DNA of 64,000 nucleotides. Origin: Chinchilla lanigera. Taxonomy: Eukaryota; Chordata; Mammalia; Rodentia; Chinchillidae. Where the stretch lies: the NCBI RefSeq assembly GCF_000276665.1, contig NW_004955488.1:1400294-1464293 (forward strand). Direction: 5' to 3'. The position numbers and the translations under genes are program-made. Shown here piece after piece: positions 35,343-45,973 of this stretch. A model generated the notes under the pieces. The model had not been told where the DNA came from, did not search any database, and worked only from the letters and a program-made list of their open reading frames with translations. Position 1 is the stretch's first letter. Every line of letters starts with the position of its first letter.

Positions 35343-35579
35343 AGGGAATTTTGAAAAGGTGTGACATCGATTTAAAGAAAACAAATTTCTTTAATATACC
35401 TTATTTGTTTTTAATATTTTACCCTTTCTCTTAGTCACATCTATTTAGTTTTTCTCTGCATGGTGTTTCAAAACTTCAAGGAGAAAGAATTTTTCTTACT
35501 TCATGTTTGTGATTAGCTTTGATGTGATGAATGTTGTGGTTGACTCTCACTGCAATCACTACAGTCATAATAAGACAGA
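35343..35579. other. Unique DNA
   Basis: Nothing recognised. Confidence 0.35.
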
Positions 35580-35755
35580 GAGAAGGGGTCAAAAGTCACC
35601 TTTGCAGAATATGGAAAGTGAACTAAGGGATGGCAGGAGGAGGGAGGTAGGAGAGGAAAGGAGACTTAACAAGGTGGGAGGATTGTGATATGTTGAGTGT
35701 ATGTACAAGTCCATACAAGGAACATGGTCATTATAGTGTGTACCACAAATATATG

Positions 35756-35756
<1 letters not shown>
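35580..35756 (+). mobile_element. L1 3' UTR fragment
   Basis: The purine-rich stretch 35625-35680 followed by 'tacaagtccatacaaggaac' and 'atggtcattatagtg' resembles the L1 3' UTR at 11940-12020. The resemblance is weak. Confidence 0.45.

Positions 35757-35795
<39 letters not shown>
35757..35795 (+). repeat. (TA)n microsatellite
   Basis: Near-perfect TA run of about 39 bases. Confidence 0.98.
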
Positions 35796-35798
<3 letters not shown>

Positions 35799-35919
35799 TC
35801 CAAGAGATAGATGAATCATTTACTACCAACATGTACAACTAAAATTTTCTTAAAAGTCAACTATCAATGTCAATTGGTGTAAGCCAACACATTTTAGCTT
35901 AAGTAGAGATGCGGGGAAT

Positions 35920-36017
35920 GTCAAAAAAATTTAAATGTGAATTAACCCTCATTTAAAAACTAATTCTAAAGTAAATAATGAGGAATACAATATTGCTTAA
36001 ATAAACAATGCTAACTC
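35920..36017 (+). repeat. Left copy of a ~90-bp local duplication
   Basis: About 90 percent identical by eye to 38561-38658, with one 3-base gap. Shared phrases: 'ctcatttaaaaactaattct' and 'caatgctaactc'. Confidence 0.85.
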
Positions 36018-37006
36018 AAGAACATATTAATCCTAGCCTTAAATAATACACAGAAATGAATTCATTTGGTAAAAATGTTTTTATTGTTTTATCTGAAATT
36101 TTGCTTTGCCCTTCCATAAATGAAGGGAAATCAGTGTTTTATCTGAGTACTTTCATTGCCTACTTATTTGTCTGATGAAAGTTCTTAAAATATGAAGGAA
36201 AGAAGGAAAGACAGCGTATTTTGTGTGATGTTGTACATAGAAGGAGGCCTCTGTTGCATATCTGTAGGCAGAATAAGGACTCAAATACAGCTTTTATTAT
36301 TCACAGAAATGATACCTCTGATGCTTCAAGGATTGAGAGCTACATTCAGGATAAACGCTCTGCCTGCCAGGAAAATAAAATCTAAGCTTAAAGAGCTCAA
36401 CACTATTCAGCATGTCAGGTTAGTTTATAGCGTAGTAGATAGATACCTATTTTATGTCACAGCGATCTTAGCTATAAAAGGTGATGACAGATCCTGAATG
36501 AATTGAAAATATTTGGAGAATTATCTCAGGACACTTTACTGTTATTATATGACTTTATTGTTATTTATTTAAAAGGTAATCAAAAGTCTCTGACCATTGC
36601 TATTGACATGCAGATAGGAATAAACAAATGTGTCTTTCTCTTGCATTTGAGACACTGTGAGATGCGTGTCCAATGTAGAAGGATTTGGAGAAGGGTTCTC
36701 TCCTGAGAGACCCAGGTGTGAGAACTGAAAGCTGCATGGAGCAGAGGACTGCAGATAGCAGAGTATTCCTCACCCTCTCCCACTAGTCTGACCTCCCTCT
36801 TAATTATTGCTTTCCTTTCTAAGACCTTATGTCTGTAAGATGCTCTTTTTGCAATGCAAATAGAATACCTAAGTGGGAGTGTCACTGACTTCATTATCAT
36901 TCATTAACACCTTCCACGGATTATTTTATCATATTAGCTTACTTCAGAGACTTGTGCTGTTTCAAAATGGGACTTGATACAGTTGTTCTAAAATAAAAAC
37001 TCTGGG
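36018..37006. other. Unique DNA up to second gap
   Basis: Frames of 101 codons (36192-36497, +) and 106 codons (36580-36900, -) are among the longer ones in the window but show no motif, and I found no supporting splice sites. Confidence 0.35.
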
Positions 37007-37556
37007 NNNNNNNNNNNNNNNNNNNNNNNNNNNNNNNNNNNNNNNNNNNNNNNNNNNNNNNNNNNNNNNNNNNNNNNNNNNNNNNNNNNNNNNNNNNNNN
37101 NNNNNNNNNNNNNNNNNNNNNNNNNNNNNNNNNNNNNNNNNNNNNNNNNNNNNNNNNNNNNNNNNNNNNNNNNNNNNNNNNNNNNNNNNNNNNNNNNNNN
37201 NNNNNNNNNNNNNNNNNNNNNNNNNNNNNNNNNNNNNNNNNNNNNNNNNNNNNNNNNNNNNNNNNNNNNNNNNNNNNNNNNNNNNNNNNNNNNNNNNNNN
37301 NNNNNNNNNNNNNNNNNNNNNNNNNNNNNNNNNNNNNNNNNNNNNNNNNNNNNNNNNNNNNNNNNNNNNNNNNNNNNNNNNNNNNNNNNNNNNNNNNNNN
37401 NNNNNNNNNNNNNNNNNNNNNNNNNNNNNNNNNNNNNNNNNNNNNNNNNNNNNNNNNNNNNNNNNNNNNNNNNNNNNNNNNNNNNNNNNNNNNNNNNNNN
37501 NNNNNNNNNNNNNNNNNNNNNNNNNNNNNNNNNNNNNNNNNNNNNNNNNNNNNNNN
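37007..37556. other. Assembly gap, 550 N
   Basis: A run of exactly 550 N. It directly abuts the U5 side of an LTR. Confidence 1.
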
Positions 37557-38116
37557 TTCATGTTCTCTAAAGTCAAAGAATGAATTTTAGGAACAACGGA
37601 GATTAAGAGCAGAATGTATTTACTGACAGAAAGAAAGCTTCTATGCAAGAGAGGGACAAAAGGGGGGCCTGAGAGGGTTACCCCAAGACTCTGCCTTTTC
37701 TAGAGACTGTTCTAGAGCAAAACCACGAGGTGAGGTGGGTCCAAGGTAGGGGAAAAATGGACAAAACTATGGTCAGCCAATAAGAACTGTTCAGGTAAAA
37801 TTGATTAAATTGGGATCAAATGGGGAAGTGGGTCACGTAGCAAGTGGGCATGAACAGAAAACAGGGGCTTTTCCTGTAAGGGGTTGGGTCAAAGATTCTT
37901 CAAGGTGATACTACCTACTTAGAATATCAGTCCTTGATGTCCATCCCTAGGGAGGTATGTGGGTGTATTTGTTTAGTCTTTGGTCTTGAGATCTGGCCCA
38001 AAGCAAGTACCACCTCTCCATTTGTAAGGTATCTTGTCTTCCATATTGGCCCCTTCAAGGACCTGGCTGTATCTGACTGCCTATAATATTTCTATCTAAT
38101 TCAGCTGCCTATAACA
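37557..38116 (-). mobile_element. ERV LTR of the same family as the retrocopy, cut by the gap
   Basis: On the minus strand it begins TGTTATAGGC (38116-38107), runs through U3 with a CCAAT-type motif at about 37777-37784, R, and into U5 ('gttcctaaaattcattc'), which enters the gap. It matches 12072-12558 through most of U3 and R. The TATA box is damaged (TCTAGAACA). Unlike the retrocopy it has U3, R and U5 in one piece, so it is a true LTR and not a processed copy. The AATAAA has become AGTAAA-like. Confidence 0.8.
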
Positions 38117-38429
38117 ATACTGTCATAAAATGCAAGTTTGTAACAAAGGTTAGATTTGAACAGAAATGAACTTAATTTTCTCTGGCAACAGTATTGTATG
38201 GTAGTATTTCTGGACCTACCTATGTGAACTTGGCCACCATAATCTTGGCCACCACCTCTCTCTAATGTACTTCTTCCAAGTCCAATATCTATATGTCAGG
38301 TTATGTCTACCTCAACCTGAATGTCTTAGGGATATTTCAAAACTTTCAAAAATATAGTGCATTTTGCCACTCCAGTCCCAAATTTATATCTTTTTTTCAA
38401 AAATAGTTTGATTAATGGTTATCATAGTT

Positions 38430-38960
38430 ACTTTTCTCTCATTTCTGGGACAAAATTCTCAACACCCAATGTTAAAGGAGGAAGGGTTTATTTAACTCAT
38501 AGTTTGTGGAGGATTTGGTCCATAATCATCTGGCTTTCAGGCAGGGTGGCATGGCAGGCAAATGTCAAAGAGGTTAAAATGTGAATTAACTCTCATTTAA
38601 AAACTAATTCTAAAATAAATGAGAAATACAATATTGGTTAAAAAAGCAATGCTAACTCTACAAAGCAATGCAACAGGTCTTGCCAGTAGGAGATAGAAAA
38701 AGCAAGGAGTGAGGAAAACAAAACTCTCTGCCCCTTATATCGCATGCAGGGTACCCGCCCTAGAGTGGGTGTAGTACGCACGCCCTTAATCCTAGCCAGA
38801 ACTATGCCAAACTGATCAGCAGATTGATTTATTAATCATGTGCCCTTAATCACAGCATTATGCACTCTAGATTCAGTGACCCCTGAAAAAACCCTATGTC
38901 CAAAGGAGGCTTTGAGGGGACATCTAGACACAAACCATAGCAATGGTACAGGAATCATAA
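38430..38960 (+). mobile_element. Dispersed repeat, class unresolved
   Basis: 'tctgggacaaaattctcaac', 'ggaggaagggtttatttaac' and 'ctttcaggcagggtggcatg' belong to a repeat I have seen widely in rodents, but I cannot name it with confidence. The 38561-38658 duplicated block lies inside it. Confidence 0.45.
38561..38658 (+). repeat. Right copy of the ~90-bp local duplication
   Basis: See 35920-36017. Here the block interrupts the unresolved repeat, which suggests that this is the inserted copy. Confidence 0.8.
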
Positions 38961-39779
38961 AAGATGCAAACCAGAATCTTGGAAGTCTTAATTTATTTCT
39001 TATTTCCTACCTCATTTTTCTTTTTTTTAATTTACTCTTCAATCTGTCTACTTCTTTTCTGACAAGTTACCAAGGTGTACATCTCCTCTAATGTATATGT
39101 CCTCCTGTAGCTGTGGAGCCAGGCTCCTTAACCACATCCTCCATTATTCAAGGTCATGGTTGGTGATGGGCCATGTTGAATCATTTGAGGAAACAGAACA
39201 TGAAGTATGATGACAAATGTGGTGAATATTCAGATTTAAAAGAGTTCATTACAGTAAAAGACACACTGCCACACATCTCCCAAGTAACACCCTCTAAGTT
39301 CAAAACCACGTGCCCCATGATTCTTTCCACCTTCCTAAACAGTTCTAGAAGTCCTTGTCTGTGAGTGTTTGTAGTTGAGCTACTGTGGATCCCTCAAAGT
39401 TCTGAATCCATTCAAAAGTTTACTTTTTGTGGTCATTTTGATTTGTAGAAGAGCCAAAAGTTATGCTGTGCCAGATCTAGTGAATAAGGTAAGTGAATGC
39501 CCAAGAGCAAGACAACATGGTTCTTTCTATCATCATCCAGATAGTCTTTGTTTTTATAAAACAATATACACATATAGATATATAGATATAGATATATAAT
39601 ATACAAACTACAAAAATGTTTCAAGCATGAACTGAAACTTCACTTGAACCACATTTCAGTTTTTCTCCACACAGTGAGAGAGGGAGAGACCTTTCCGATG
39701 CTTCAAATTCCTGCGTGGAATTCTGGCACAGTTCTGTCATAATCGCTTTGTACTTTCCTGTTAATTGTAAATTCCATCT
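38961..39779. other. Unique or unrecognised DNA with GATATA tract
   Basis: A TATAGA-type tract lies at 39566-39602. A short span 39449-39488 (+) has an acceptor-like and a donor-like end (see rejected list). Confidence 0.35.
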
Positions 39780-40180
39780 GGCAGGCAACTTCTGATCGTG
39801 CTGATGATCCCAGCCTCCTCATATTTACCTCGACCCCCCCCTTCAGTGTGGGACTGACTTACTTCTAATGCATAGTGTAGCAAAACTAAGCAGCTATCGC
39901 TTTTGAAAGTAGGATATAAAAGACTGCAAGTTTCCTTTGCTTCGTATTCTGTCTTGGTCTCTCCTCACTTGCTCCTTCTGAGAAGGTGACCTTCTGCACT
40001 GTGCACTGCACTCTGGTGAGACTCAAGTGTCAAGAAGTGATATAAAGACAACCTTCAGCTGGCAACCAGGAGGATGTGGAAGCTTCTGTCCAAAGTTCCC
40101 TAAGGAACTGCATCCTTTCCACAGCCACCCAGTGGTATGAACTCAAAGTAAATCTTCATTCCATTGAGCCTTGAAATGAT
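39780..40180 (+). mobile_element. Possible ancient LTR-type repeat
   Basis: 'gtgtgggactgacttacttc', 'ggatataaaagactgcaag' and 'gtctctcctcacttgctcc' resemble the layout of an old mammalian LTR with a TATA box. I see no clear ends. Confidence 0.35.
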
Positions 40181-40329
40181 TGCAGATTTTAAAAAGCTCC
40201 TTAAATGGGAGAAATTGCTAAGCTGGACCTAGATTTCTTAACCACGGAAGCCACAAGGAAGTAAAGTTTATAGTTTGAATCACTGTTGAGTTAGGGTAAG
40301 TAGTTATTCAATACTAAACAATTAATATA

Positions 40330-40834
40330 TGCATTAGTCAGGGTCTTACTAGAGAAACAGGTATAACACAAGATACAGAAATGTATAAGAAATTACAAAA
40401 TTGGCTTACAATGATCAGCGAAAGAGTTGGATGAAGAAGTGTGCAGAGGGTGTTTGCACACTGGAAACCATAGGATTTACTCCAGGGTCTGAAATTCACG
40501 GCAGTGTCCCATGCAAGTCCATATTAAGAGGCTGATGAATCTGCAACAGAAGCTGAAGAGGCTATGCTGGAAGGCTAAAGGATCCAAGGAGGAAGCCAAG
40601 GAGTCTGCCCTAGAAGCCAGGAGACTACATTCAAGCTGAAGGCAAAGTTTGAGCTCCTCCGAAGGATGGAAGCCCCTCTGTCCTTCCTTGTTTGCCTTTA
40701 TATCATCTAGGTGATAATCTACCCTAGGGTGGCTCCTGTACACCCTAGAGTGTAGAATTGCTTAACCAATTGCTGAGCCAAGTTTAGTTACACTTCTAAA
40801 CTTCTCAAGTTGACACAATCAGTCAACCACTACA
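40330..40834 (-). mobile_element. ERVL-type (MLT2-like) solo LTR with 5-bp target duplication
   Basis: On the minus strand it opens TGTAGTGGTTGACTGATTGT and 'caacttgagaag', and ends 'ctctagtaagaccctgac' plus TAATGCA, the MLT2 pattern. ATATA flanks it at 40325-40329 and 40835-40839. The 88-codon frame at 40477-40743 lies inside it. Confidence 0.75.
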
Positions 40835-41102
40835 ATATATTAGACTCAAAACTTCAGACAACGGGAGAGGATAGTCTTGAGACATATTTTTACAAGAACT
40901 CCTCCCCTAACTATGTCACTGGGGTAGAATTAGGCAAAATAGAAGCTATAGGCTCTTGATGGGCATAGAATTTTAAAAAGAGAAGCAAATCATGAAACAA
41001 AATGACTATAAGAGACATGTGACTCAAACTGAAGAGAAACCCAGGGATTTGAAGAAAGAGAATGAAAAATGAAGGCAAAAATTTGATTTATGTGACCTGA
41101 AA
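40835..41102. other. Unique DNA
   Basis: Nothing recognised. Confidence 0.35.
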
Positions 41103-41117
41103 GTAAAGAGATTTTTG

Positions 41118-41229
41118 TTTTTGTTTTTTGGGTTTTTTTTTTTGTTTTTTTTTCCGGTACTGGGAACCGAACTCATGACCTTGAGCTTGCCAGGCAGGTG
41201 CTTTGCCGCTGAGCTAAATCCCCAGCCCT
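41118..41229 (-). mobile_element. ID SINE with 15-bp perfect target duplication
   Basis: T-rich tail, then 'ccggtactgggaaccgaact', 'accttgagcttgccaggcag' and 'gctgagctaaatccccagcc'. GTAAAGAGATTTTTG occurs at 41103-41117 and 41230-41244. Confidence 0.97.
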
Positions 41230-41244
41230 GTAAAGAGATTTTTG

Positions 41245-43469
41245 TAAACAAAAATGCTTAGTTGTGTGTATAAATTCTGTGAAATGATTTGGTTTTTGCT
41301 CACTGAACATTATGTTTGAGACATGGGTACAGAAGTAATTGTGCAACTGACTTTTAAATTTGAATTATTTAGAAAAAAGAGGAATGAATGAGATACCAAG
41401 CCAATTGAAGAAAACATGGAAAAATTTCTTAAAGCTAGCGAGGACAAGGAGAAGCAGTTAGAAAAAGAAAACAAGAGAGAGAGACTGCTTGAGAGAAGCA
41501 TAATGAAACTGGGGTTGAAGAGTTTGTATATGTTACTTTCCCAATATTTTGTGTCTTCTTTAATTGTTTGCATATAATTTTGGGACTTCTGAGTCACTGG
41601 TACATATACAAATAGCACTTGCTCAGTGGAGAGAAAATTAATAAGCTTAAATAATTCAGAAGATGGAGCTCTGAGCTAGATGTTACAGTAAAAAATCCTC
41701 ACCAACTGAAAGATACTCTGAGGTCAATATTGAATTTTGTCTAACCACACAGTGAGATATTAGCTAGGTGTTTGTAACAGGACTGATCCATATGAGCTAT
41801 GAGTTAATACATTAACACGAGTCTAGTTAAGTAAATCATCAGCATGTACTTGTGATAAATATATTTACAATCACTATTTACTAATGAGGAAGTATGCTCA
41901 ACTGGAAGACTTTAATGCAAAATTTTAATTTGATGATGTAGAAGCCAAAAACATCAATAGGGGGAAGTCACAACCAATATTAGTTAGAAAGATAAAATGA
42001 AGAAGTTTAGCCCAAGTCAGGGGCCAGAATTACCAAGCAGACACTACAAGTATGTGAGCATATTCTGAAAGAGTGAGAGACACATGGGATTCCAACATGC
42101 TGGACCTGACACAGAGGAGGGGTGGGAGAGAAAACAGTCTGCCTTCTCCATTTTTTTCTTCTCTTCCTATCTACGCCTTCCTTAGCCCTAACTCGTTCAA
42201 AGGCAAATGACAGCACTGCCTGGGAAATGCAAGTACAGCAACTTATTACACCTGGTGTAGCCAAAGACAAATGAAGAGTATAGCTAACACTTATGGCATG
42301 AACACAACTTCGGTGCTAAGGAGGCAATGCCACTAAATAATATGATACAGAATGTGAATTGGAAGACGTGAATTAATACCGAAGCAGACATGGGGATGGA
42401 GCAAGTTTTCGTAGCACTATCTTTGATACACACCCGGAGTTCAGGTCCCCTCAGTGTGTCAGTGCCATGGGGAATAAACTGGAGAGCTCGTGTCATTTCC
42501 CATTGTTCCCACCTCGGCACGGAGCCTCCACCACTGCTGTATCCACAACACTCACAAGGACTGAGCCAGTCCAGCTTCCAAATCTAGCTTAAATTTACAT
42601 GGAAGGGATGTCAGCGCTGAGGTGAGCTGTTGAATCTCCTTCAGATCCAGGATCTGTGAATGCTCAGCTCTGTGTGTCAGGGAGAAGCAAATAGAGTCAG
42701 AGTTTTGATTTAGCTAAAAAGAAATGATGAATTTATAGCACCTTACTCCTATTCTAAGCAGGCTTCCAGGAATAACCAATCAGCAGTGTATTTACGCTTC
42801 TGCAGAGTCAGGGAGATCTCCCTACCTCCTTCAGCTCTCCCATAAGAACAAGGACAGGTTACTTCCAGCAGCAAACATGTCTGCATCTTCCTTTCTCACT
42901 TCTGAAGTCAAGGTGGTCACTGCAAGACAAGCGACATCATCTGTATTTACTCTCATGAATATCTGACACTCCTACAGACTCAAGAAAAGTCAATTTTATT
43001 GTGACAGAAACTACAGGATGATTAAAAATATTTATATTTATTTTTGTTGTTAGCATACCACTATAATATGTGAGTAATAAATTGACAAAGAAACCACTTA
43101 CTTTATTGTCATTATTGGTTATTAGGTCTCAAAAATTTTCTCAAAAATACTTCCTCTACACAAGGCAGCATGAAATCCATTTCAGCTAAAACAACCTATT
43201 AACTCATGGCATTTGTATAATTTTCATTTGCCTTCTGCCATAGTCACACATAGACCTGAACTTCAGTGATTGGCCTGTCTTAAAGCTTAAAATGAATGAG
43301 GTTTTGTATATGCATTTCTTCATGATAGAAAAATACAACTTTTGTTTAGATGATATTCTTTTAAAATCCAGAGGTTTTCTTAAGGCTTAATGAAAGGTCA
43401 TTTTTTATTCTTGGGGAAATATTTTTTTCTACTAGAGGTAATGACTTGGTTTTTCACCTGTCACTGTAG
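41245..43469. other. Unique DNA with a richer block at 42380-42630
   Basis: No repeat recognised. 42380-42630 holds several CpGs ('acacccggagttc', 'cctcggcacggagcc') and ends near GCTGAG/GTGAGC (42616-42627), but I see no exon. Opposed 65-87-codon frames at 42007-42587 have no motif. Confidence 0.35.
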
Positions 43470-43583
43470 GTTTGAATTCAATTTCTTCAAAATTGATGAA
43501 TACCAGAGTTTCCGTCAAGAGCATTAAGGATTCTGAGGCGCCAGTACCAGGTGTCAAGGGTTACAGCCACATCTCTGTATCAG
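43470..43583 (+). CDS. Candidate internal coding exon, 114 nt, phase 1-1
   Basis: An acceptor 'tttttcacctgtcactgtag' ends at 43469, and a near-perfect donor CAG/GTGAGT starts at 43584. The 114 bases are exactly 38 codons. One frame is open throughout, starting two bases in, and reads LNSISSKLMNTRVSVKSIKD followed by SEAPVPGVKGYSHISVS. A phase 1-1 exon whose length is a multiple of 3 can be included or skipped without frameshift. It has CpGs (tttccgtc, gaggcgcc) in a CpG-poor setting and overlaps no repeat I can see. The peptide has no motif that I recognise, so the gene cannot be named. If real, its host gene spans the window on the plus strand. It may also be a chance combination. Confidence 0.4.
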
Positions 43584-43974
43584 GTGAGTGTCCATCAGAA
43601 AGGTCACCTACTTTCTTTCTCACTCTATTGTTCACTGCATTGAGTCAAGATATACCAATAAAAGAAAAAGAGAAATTGGAAGCTGTTCCTGAGAATAAGC
43701 TGACAAAAGTGAGATTATCAAAGAGAAATGACTTAGGACCACACCGCTGAAAACTTCAAAGGCATGTCTGGAACCTATTCACCAAGGTTAGCTTTTATTA
43801 AAACGATGGTTTATTTTCAGAAGAAATAAGACTGCATCAAAGAAATATTCTGGACATAGATATATATTTGAATTAAAATATATTTGTCCAATATTGGTAA
43901 ATAATATGAAAAAAATCTAAAATTATTCTTGTATTTATTGTAAGAAAGCATAGTAAGCCATCTTATTTTTAAGA
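43584..43974. other. Unique DNA
   Basis: Nothing recognised apart from the donor site at its start. Confidence 0.35.
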
Positions 43975-44072
43975 TAGGTTTTTTTTTTTTTTTTGGTACC
44001 GAGAATTGAACTCATGACCTTGAGCTTGCCAGGCAGGCGCCATGCCGCTGAGCTAAATCCCCAGGCCCAGCC
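43975..44072 (-). mobile_element. ID SINE, reverse
   Basis: T16-type tail, 'ggtaccgagaattgaactca', 'gccaggcaggcgccatgccg', 'gctgagctaaatccccag'. Near-matching AGCCATCTTATTTTTA and AGCCATTGTATTTTTA on the two sides may be the target duplication. Confidence 0.93.
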
Positions 44073-44305
44073 ATTGTATTTTTATTATTAAAATACACGA
44101 CTTTTGGTAATGTGAATTACATTAAGTTTAGAAAACAAAACTCTTCAAAGGTATTAAAAACATACTGTTAGAATTCAAAATAATTCATACAAAATATGAC
44201 TCATTTACCAAAATATTTCTCTATCAAGGAGATTTAATATTGCTCTTTTAAGTGTGGGATGTGCACAGTGACTTTTTTCTAAAGAATACCATATGAAAAT
44301 AAAGT

Positions 44306-44388
44306 TAGGGCTAGGGGTATAGCTCAGTGGTAGAGTACTTGCCTAGCGGGCAAAGACCCTGAGTTCAATCCCCAGTATCACAAAAAAG
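44306..44388 (+). mobile_element. ID SINE
   Basis: 'gggctaggggtatagctcag', 'tagagtacttgcctagcggg' and 'gagttcaatccccagtatca' with short A tail. Confidence 0.93.
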
Positions 44389-44610
44389 GAAATACAAAAA
44401 GTTAAAATAGTAACTTTACAATCAAGAAACCCAGAAAATGCGACCTCACAGAAATAATCATGGTCAACACCATCACAGAAAGTTATTCTTTGATATATAT
44501 GTATACTAATTGCTATATATATATGTTAAAAATATACATATATTAATCTCCAATGATAAGAATGTGTTCATAGTAATGTCTTTGATATGATGCAATGAAA
44601 CAGAGCTTTA

Positions 44611-44707
44611 GGTACTGGGGATGTAGCTCCGTGGTGCAAGCGCCTGCCTGGAAAGCACAAGGTCCTGAGTTCGATTTCTGATACCAAAAAAACCCCAAAA
44701 AAACAAA
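44611..44707 (+). mobile_element. ID SINE with 13-bp perfect target duplication
   Basis: 'ggtactggggatgtagctcc', 'aagcgcctgcctggaaagca', 'gagttcgatttctgatacc' and an A-rich tail with C4. AAACAGAGCTTTA occurs at 44598-44610 and 44708-44720. Confidence 0.96.
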
Positions 44708-45135
44708 AAACAGAGCTTTACTTCTGCTTTTATTTTCCCAAGAAACATTCTGTCTGTCTAGCCATGATGATAACACCAGACAAATCCAGATGGAAGATGT
44801 TTCTATAAAATTAGTAACCAAAGAAAACTTTCCAGGGTTTGTAAAGTACAGAAAATCTGAGAAATTGCTACAGTCTAGAAGATCCTACAATGTAATAAGC
44901 AGTAATTGTAATAAAGGATTCTGGATGGGACCCTGGAACAGATGAAAGATGTTGGGAAAAACCTGGAAATCCCAGTGTGTGGACTTCAGCTAAAGATAAT
45001 GCATTGATATCAGTTTATTAGTTGTGATAGATGTACCACAGGAAAACTATAGAAACCAGATGTGTGATTTCAGGAAACACTTACATACTTGCAACTCTTC
45101 TGTAAATTTAAAACTACATTTAAAAAGTTATGTTA

Positions 45136-45232
45136 TGGGCTGGTGATATAGCTCAGCAACATAAGCACCTGCCTAACACGTGCAAGGTCATGAGTTCGAT
45201 TCCCACTACCAAATAAATAAACACAGAAACTC
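45136..45232 (+). mobile_element. ID SINE with near-perfect target duplication
   Basis: 'tgggctggtgatatagctca', 'gcacctgcctaacacgtgca', 'gagttcgattcccactacc'. AAAAAGTTATGTTA (45122-45135) and AAAAATTATGTTA (45233-45245) flank it with a single-base gap. Confidence 0.94.
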
Positions 45233-45245
45233 AAAAATTATGTTA

Positions 45246-45819
45246 GATACCTGGGTTACAATGATCTCTTTAAGTAACAATAGCTTTTCCCAGAGTGTAA
45301 GTGATAATTACTGTAAGTAATGTTCCTATATTTTGTGTACTTAGCCTATTCAGAAATGCCTTACGTTTGGGGTTTAGAGGCACACTTAAATATTCCCTAG
45401 GTAAGCGAGTACATTTACTTTTTAACTTATTCTGTGCATCATACCTGAAATGAGGACACTTCTGCCTTTCCTTTCCCTTTGTGTACACTGAATGGTGAAA
45501 TTTCCCTTCTCCGTGCTCTGCTCTCAGCCCTAATGCAGCTCTAAGCGTGCTGGAAGTCACACTGTGTTCCCTGGCATTGTCTTGAGAAGACAAAGGAAAG
45601 GATTGTTCCTGTTTATTTCCCTATTCCCTAAATTGTCTGCATTTATGCTCAGAAGTGCCTGACCACAGCTTCCTTCCATCCTTGGTCTAGTAAGATGCTA
45701 TTGCTATTGTAGTTCATTTCAATCTCTCCTACTTCTCTATCATACAGCATTACAGTTATCAACATCTTAAACAACAATAAAAAGGTCCTTTAGATTTGTC
45801 TAATTTCCCTAATTTTTTT
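45246..45819. other. Unique DNA
   Basis: A 107-codon minus frame (45270-45593) rich in basic residues has no motif and no support beyond length. Confidence 0.35.
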
Positions 45820-45973
45820 TTAAGAAATATTTTTTGAGACAGGGTCTCACTGGGCAGTTTAGAGTGGTTGTGAACTTGCTGTGTAGCATATGCTGGCCTC
45901 AAACATTAGCCAGCCTTCCTGCCTCAGCTTCCTGAGTGTTTGCACTACAAGTGTACACTACCACACCTTCCAG
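45820..45973 (-). mobile_element. B1 SINE, old quasi-dimer copy
   Basis: 'tttgagacagggtctcactg', 'tgtgtagcatatgctggcct', 'ttcctgcctcagcttcctga' and 'acactaccacaccttcc'. Confidence 0.85.

Noticed and set aside
36580..36900. 106-codon minus frame
   Set aside because: As above; also close to the gap, with no recognisable family.
36962..37648. 228-codon frame across the second gap
   Set aside because: Almost all of it is N; the ends are not in a known gene.
39449..39488. 40-nt microexon with GTAAGTG donor (+)
   Set aside because: The acceptor is only moderate, the segment is very short and the surrounding sequence may be an old repeat. Kept only as a note.
10395..45232. tRNA genes at ID positions
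   Set aside because: The tRNA-like A and B boxes belong to ID SINEs with A-rich tails and target duplications; they have no tRNA cloverleaf 3' half.
45270..45593. 107-codon basic minus frame
   Set aside because: Open frame of a length expected by chance in 64 kb; no motif, no CpG change, no splice sites.
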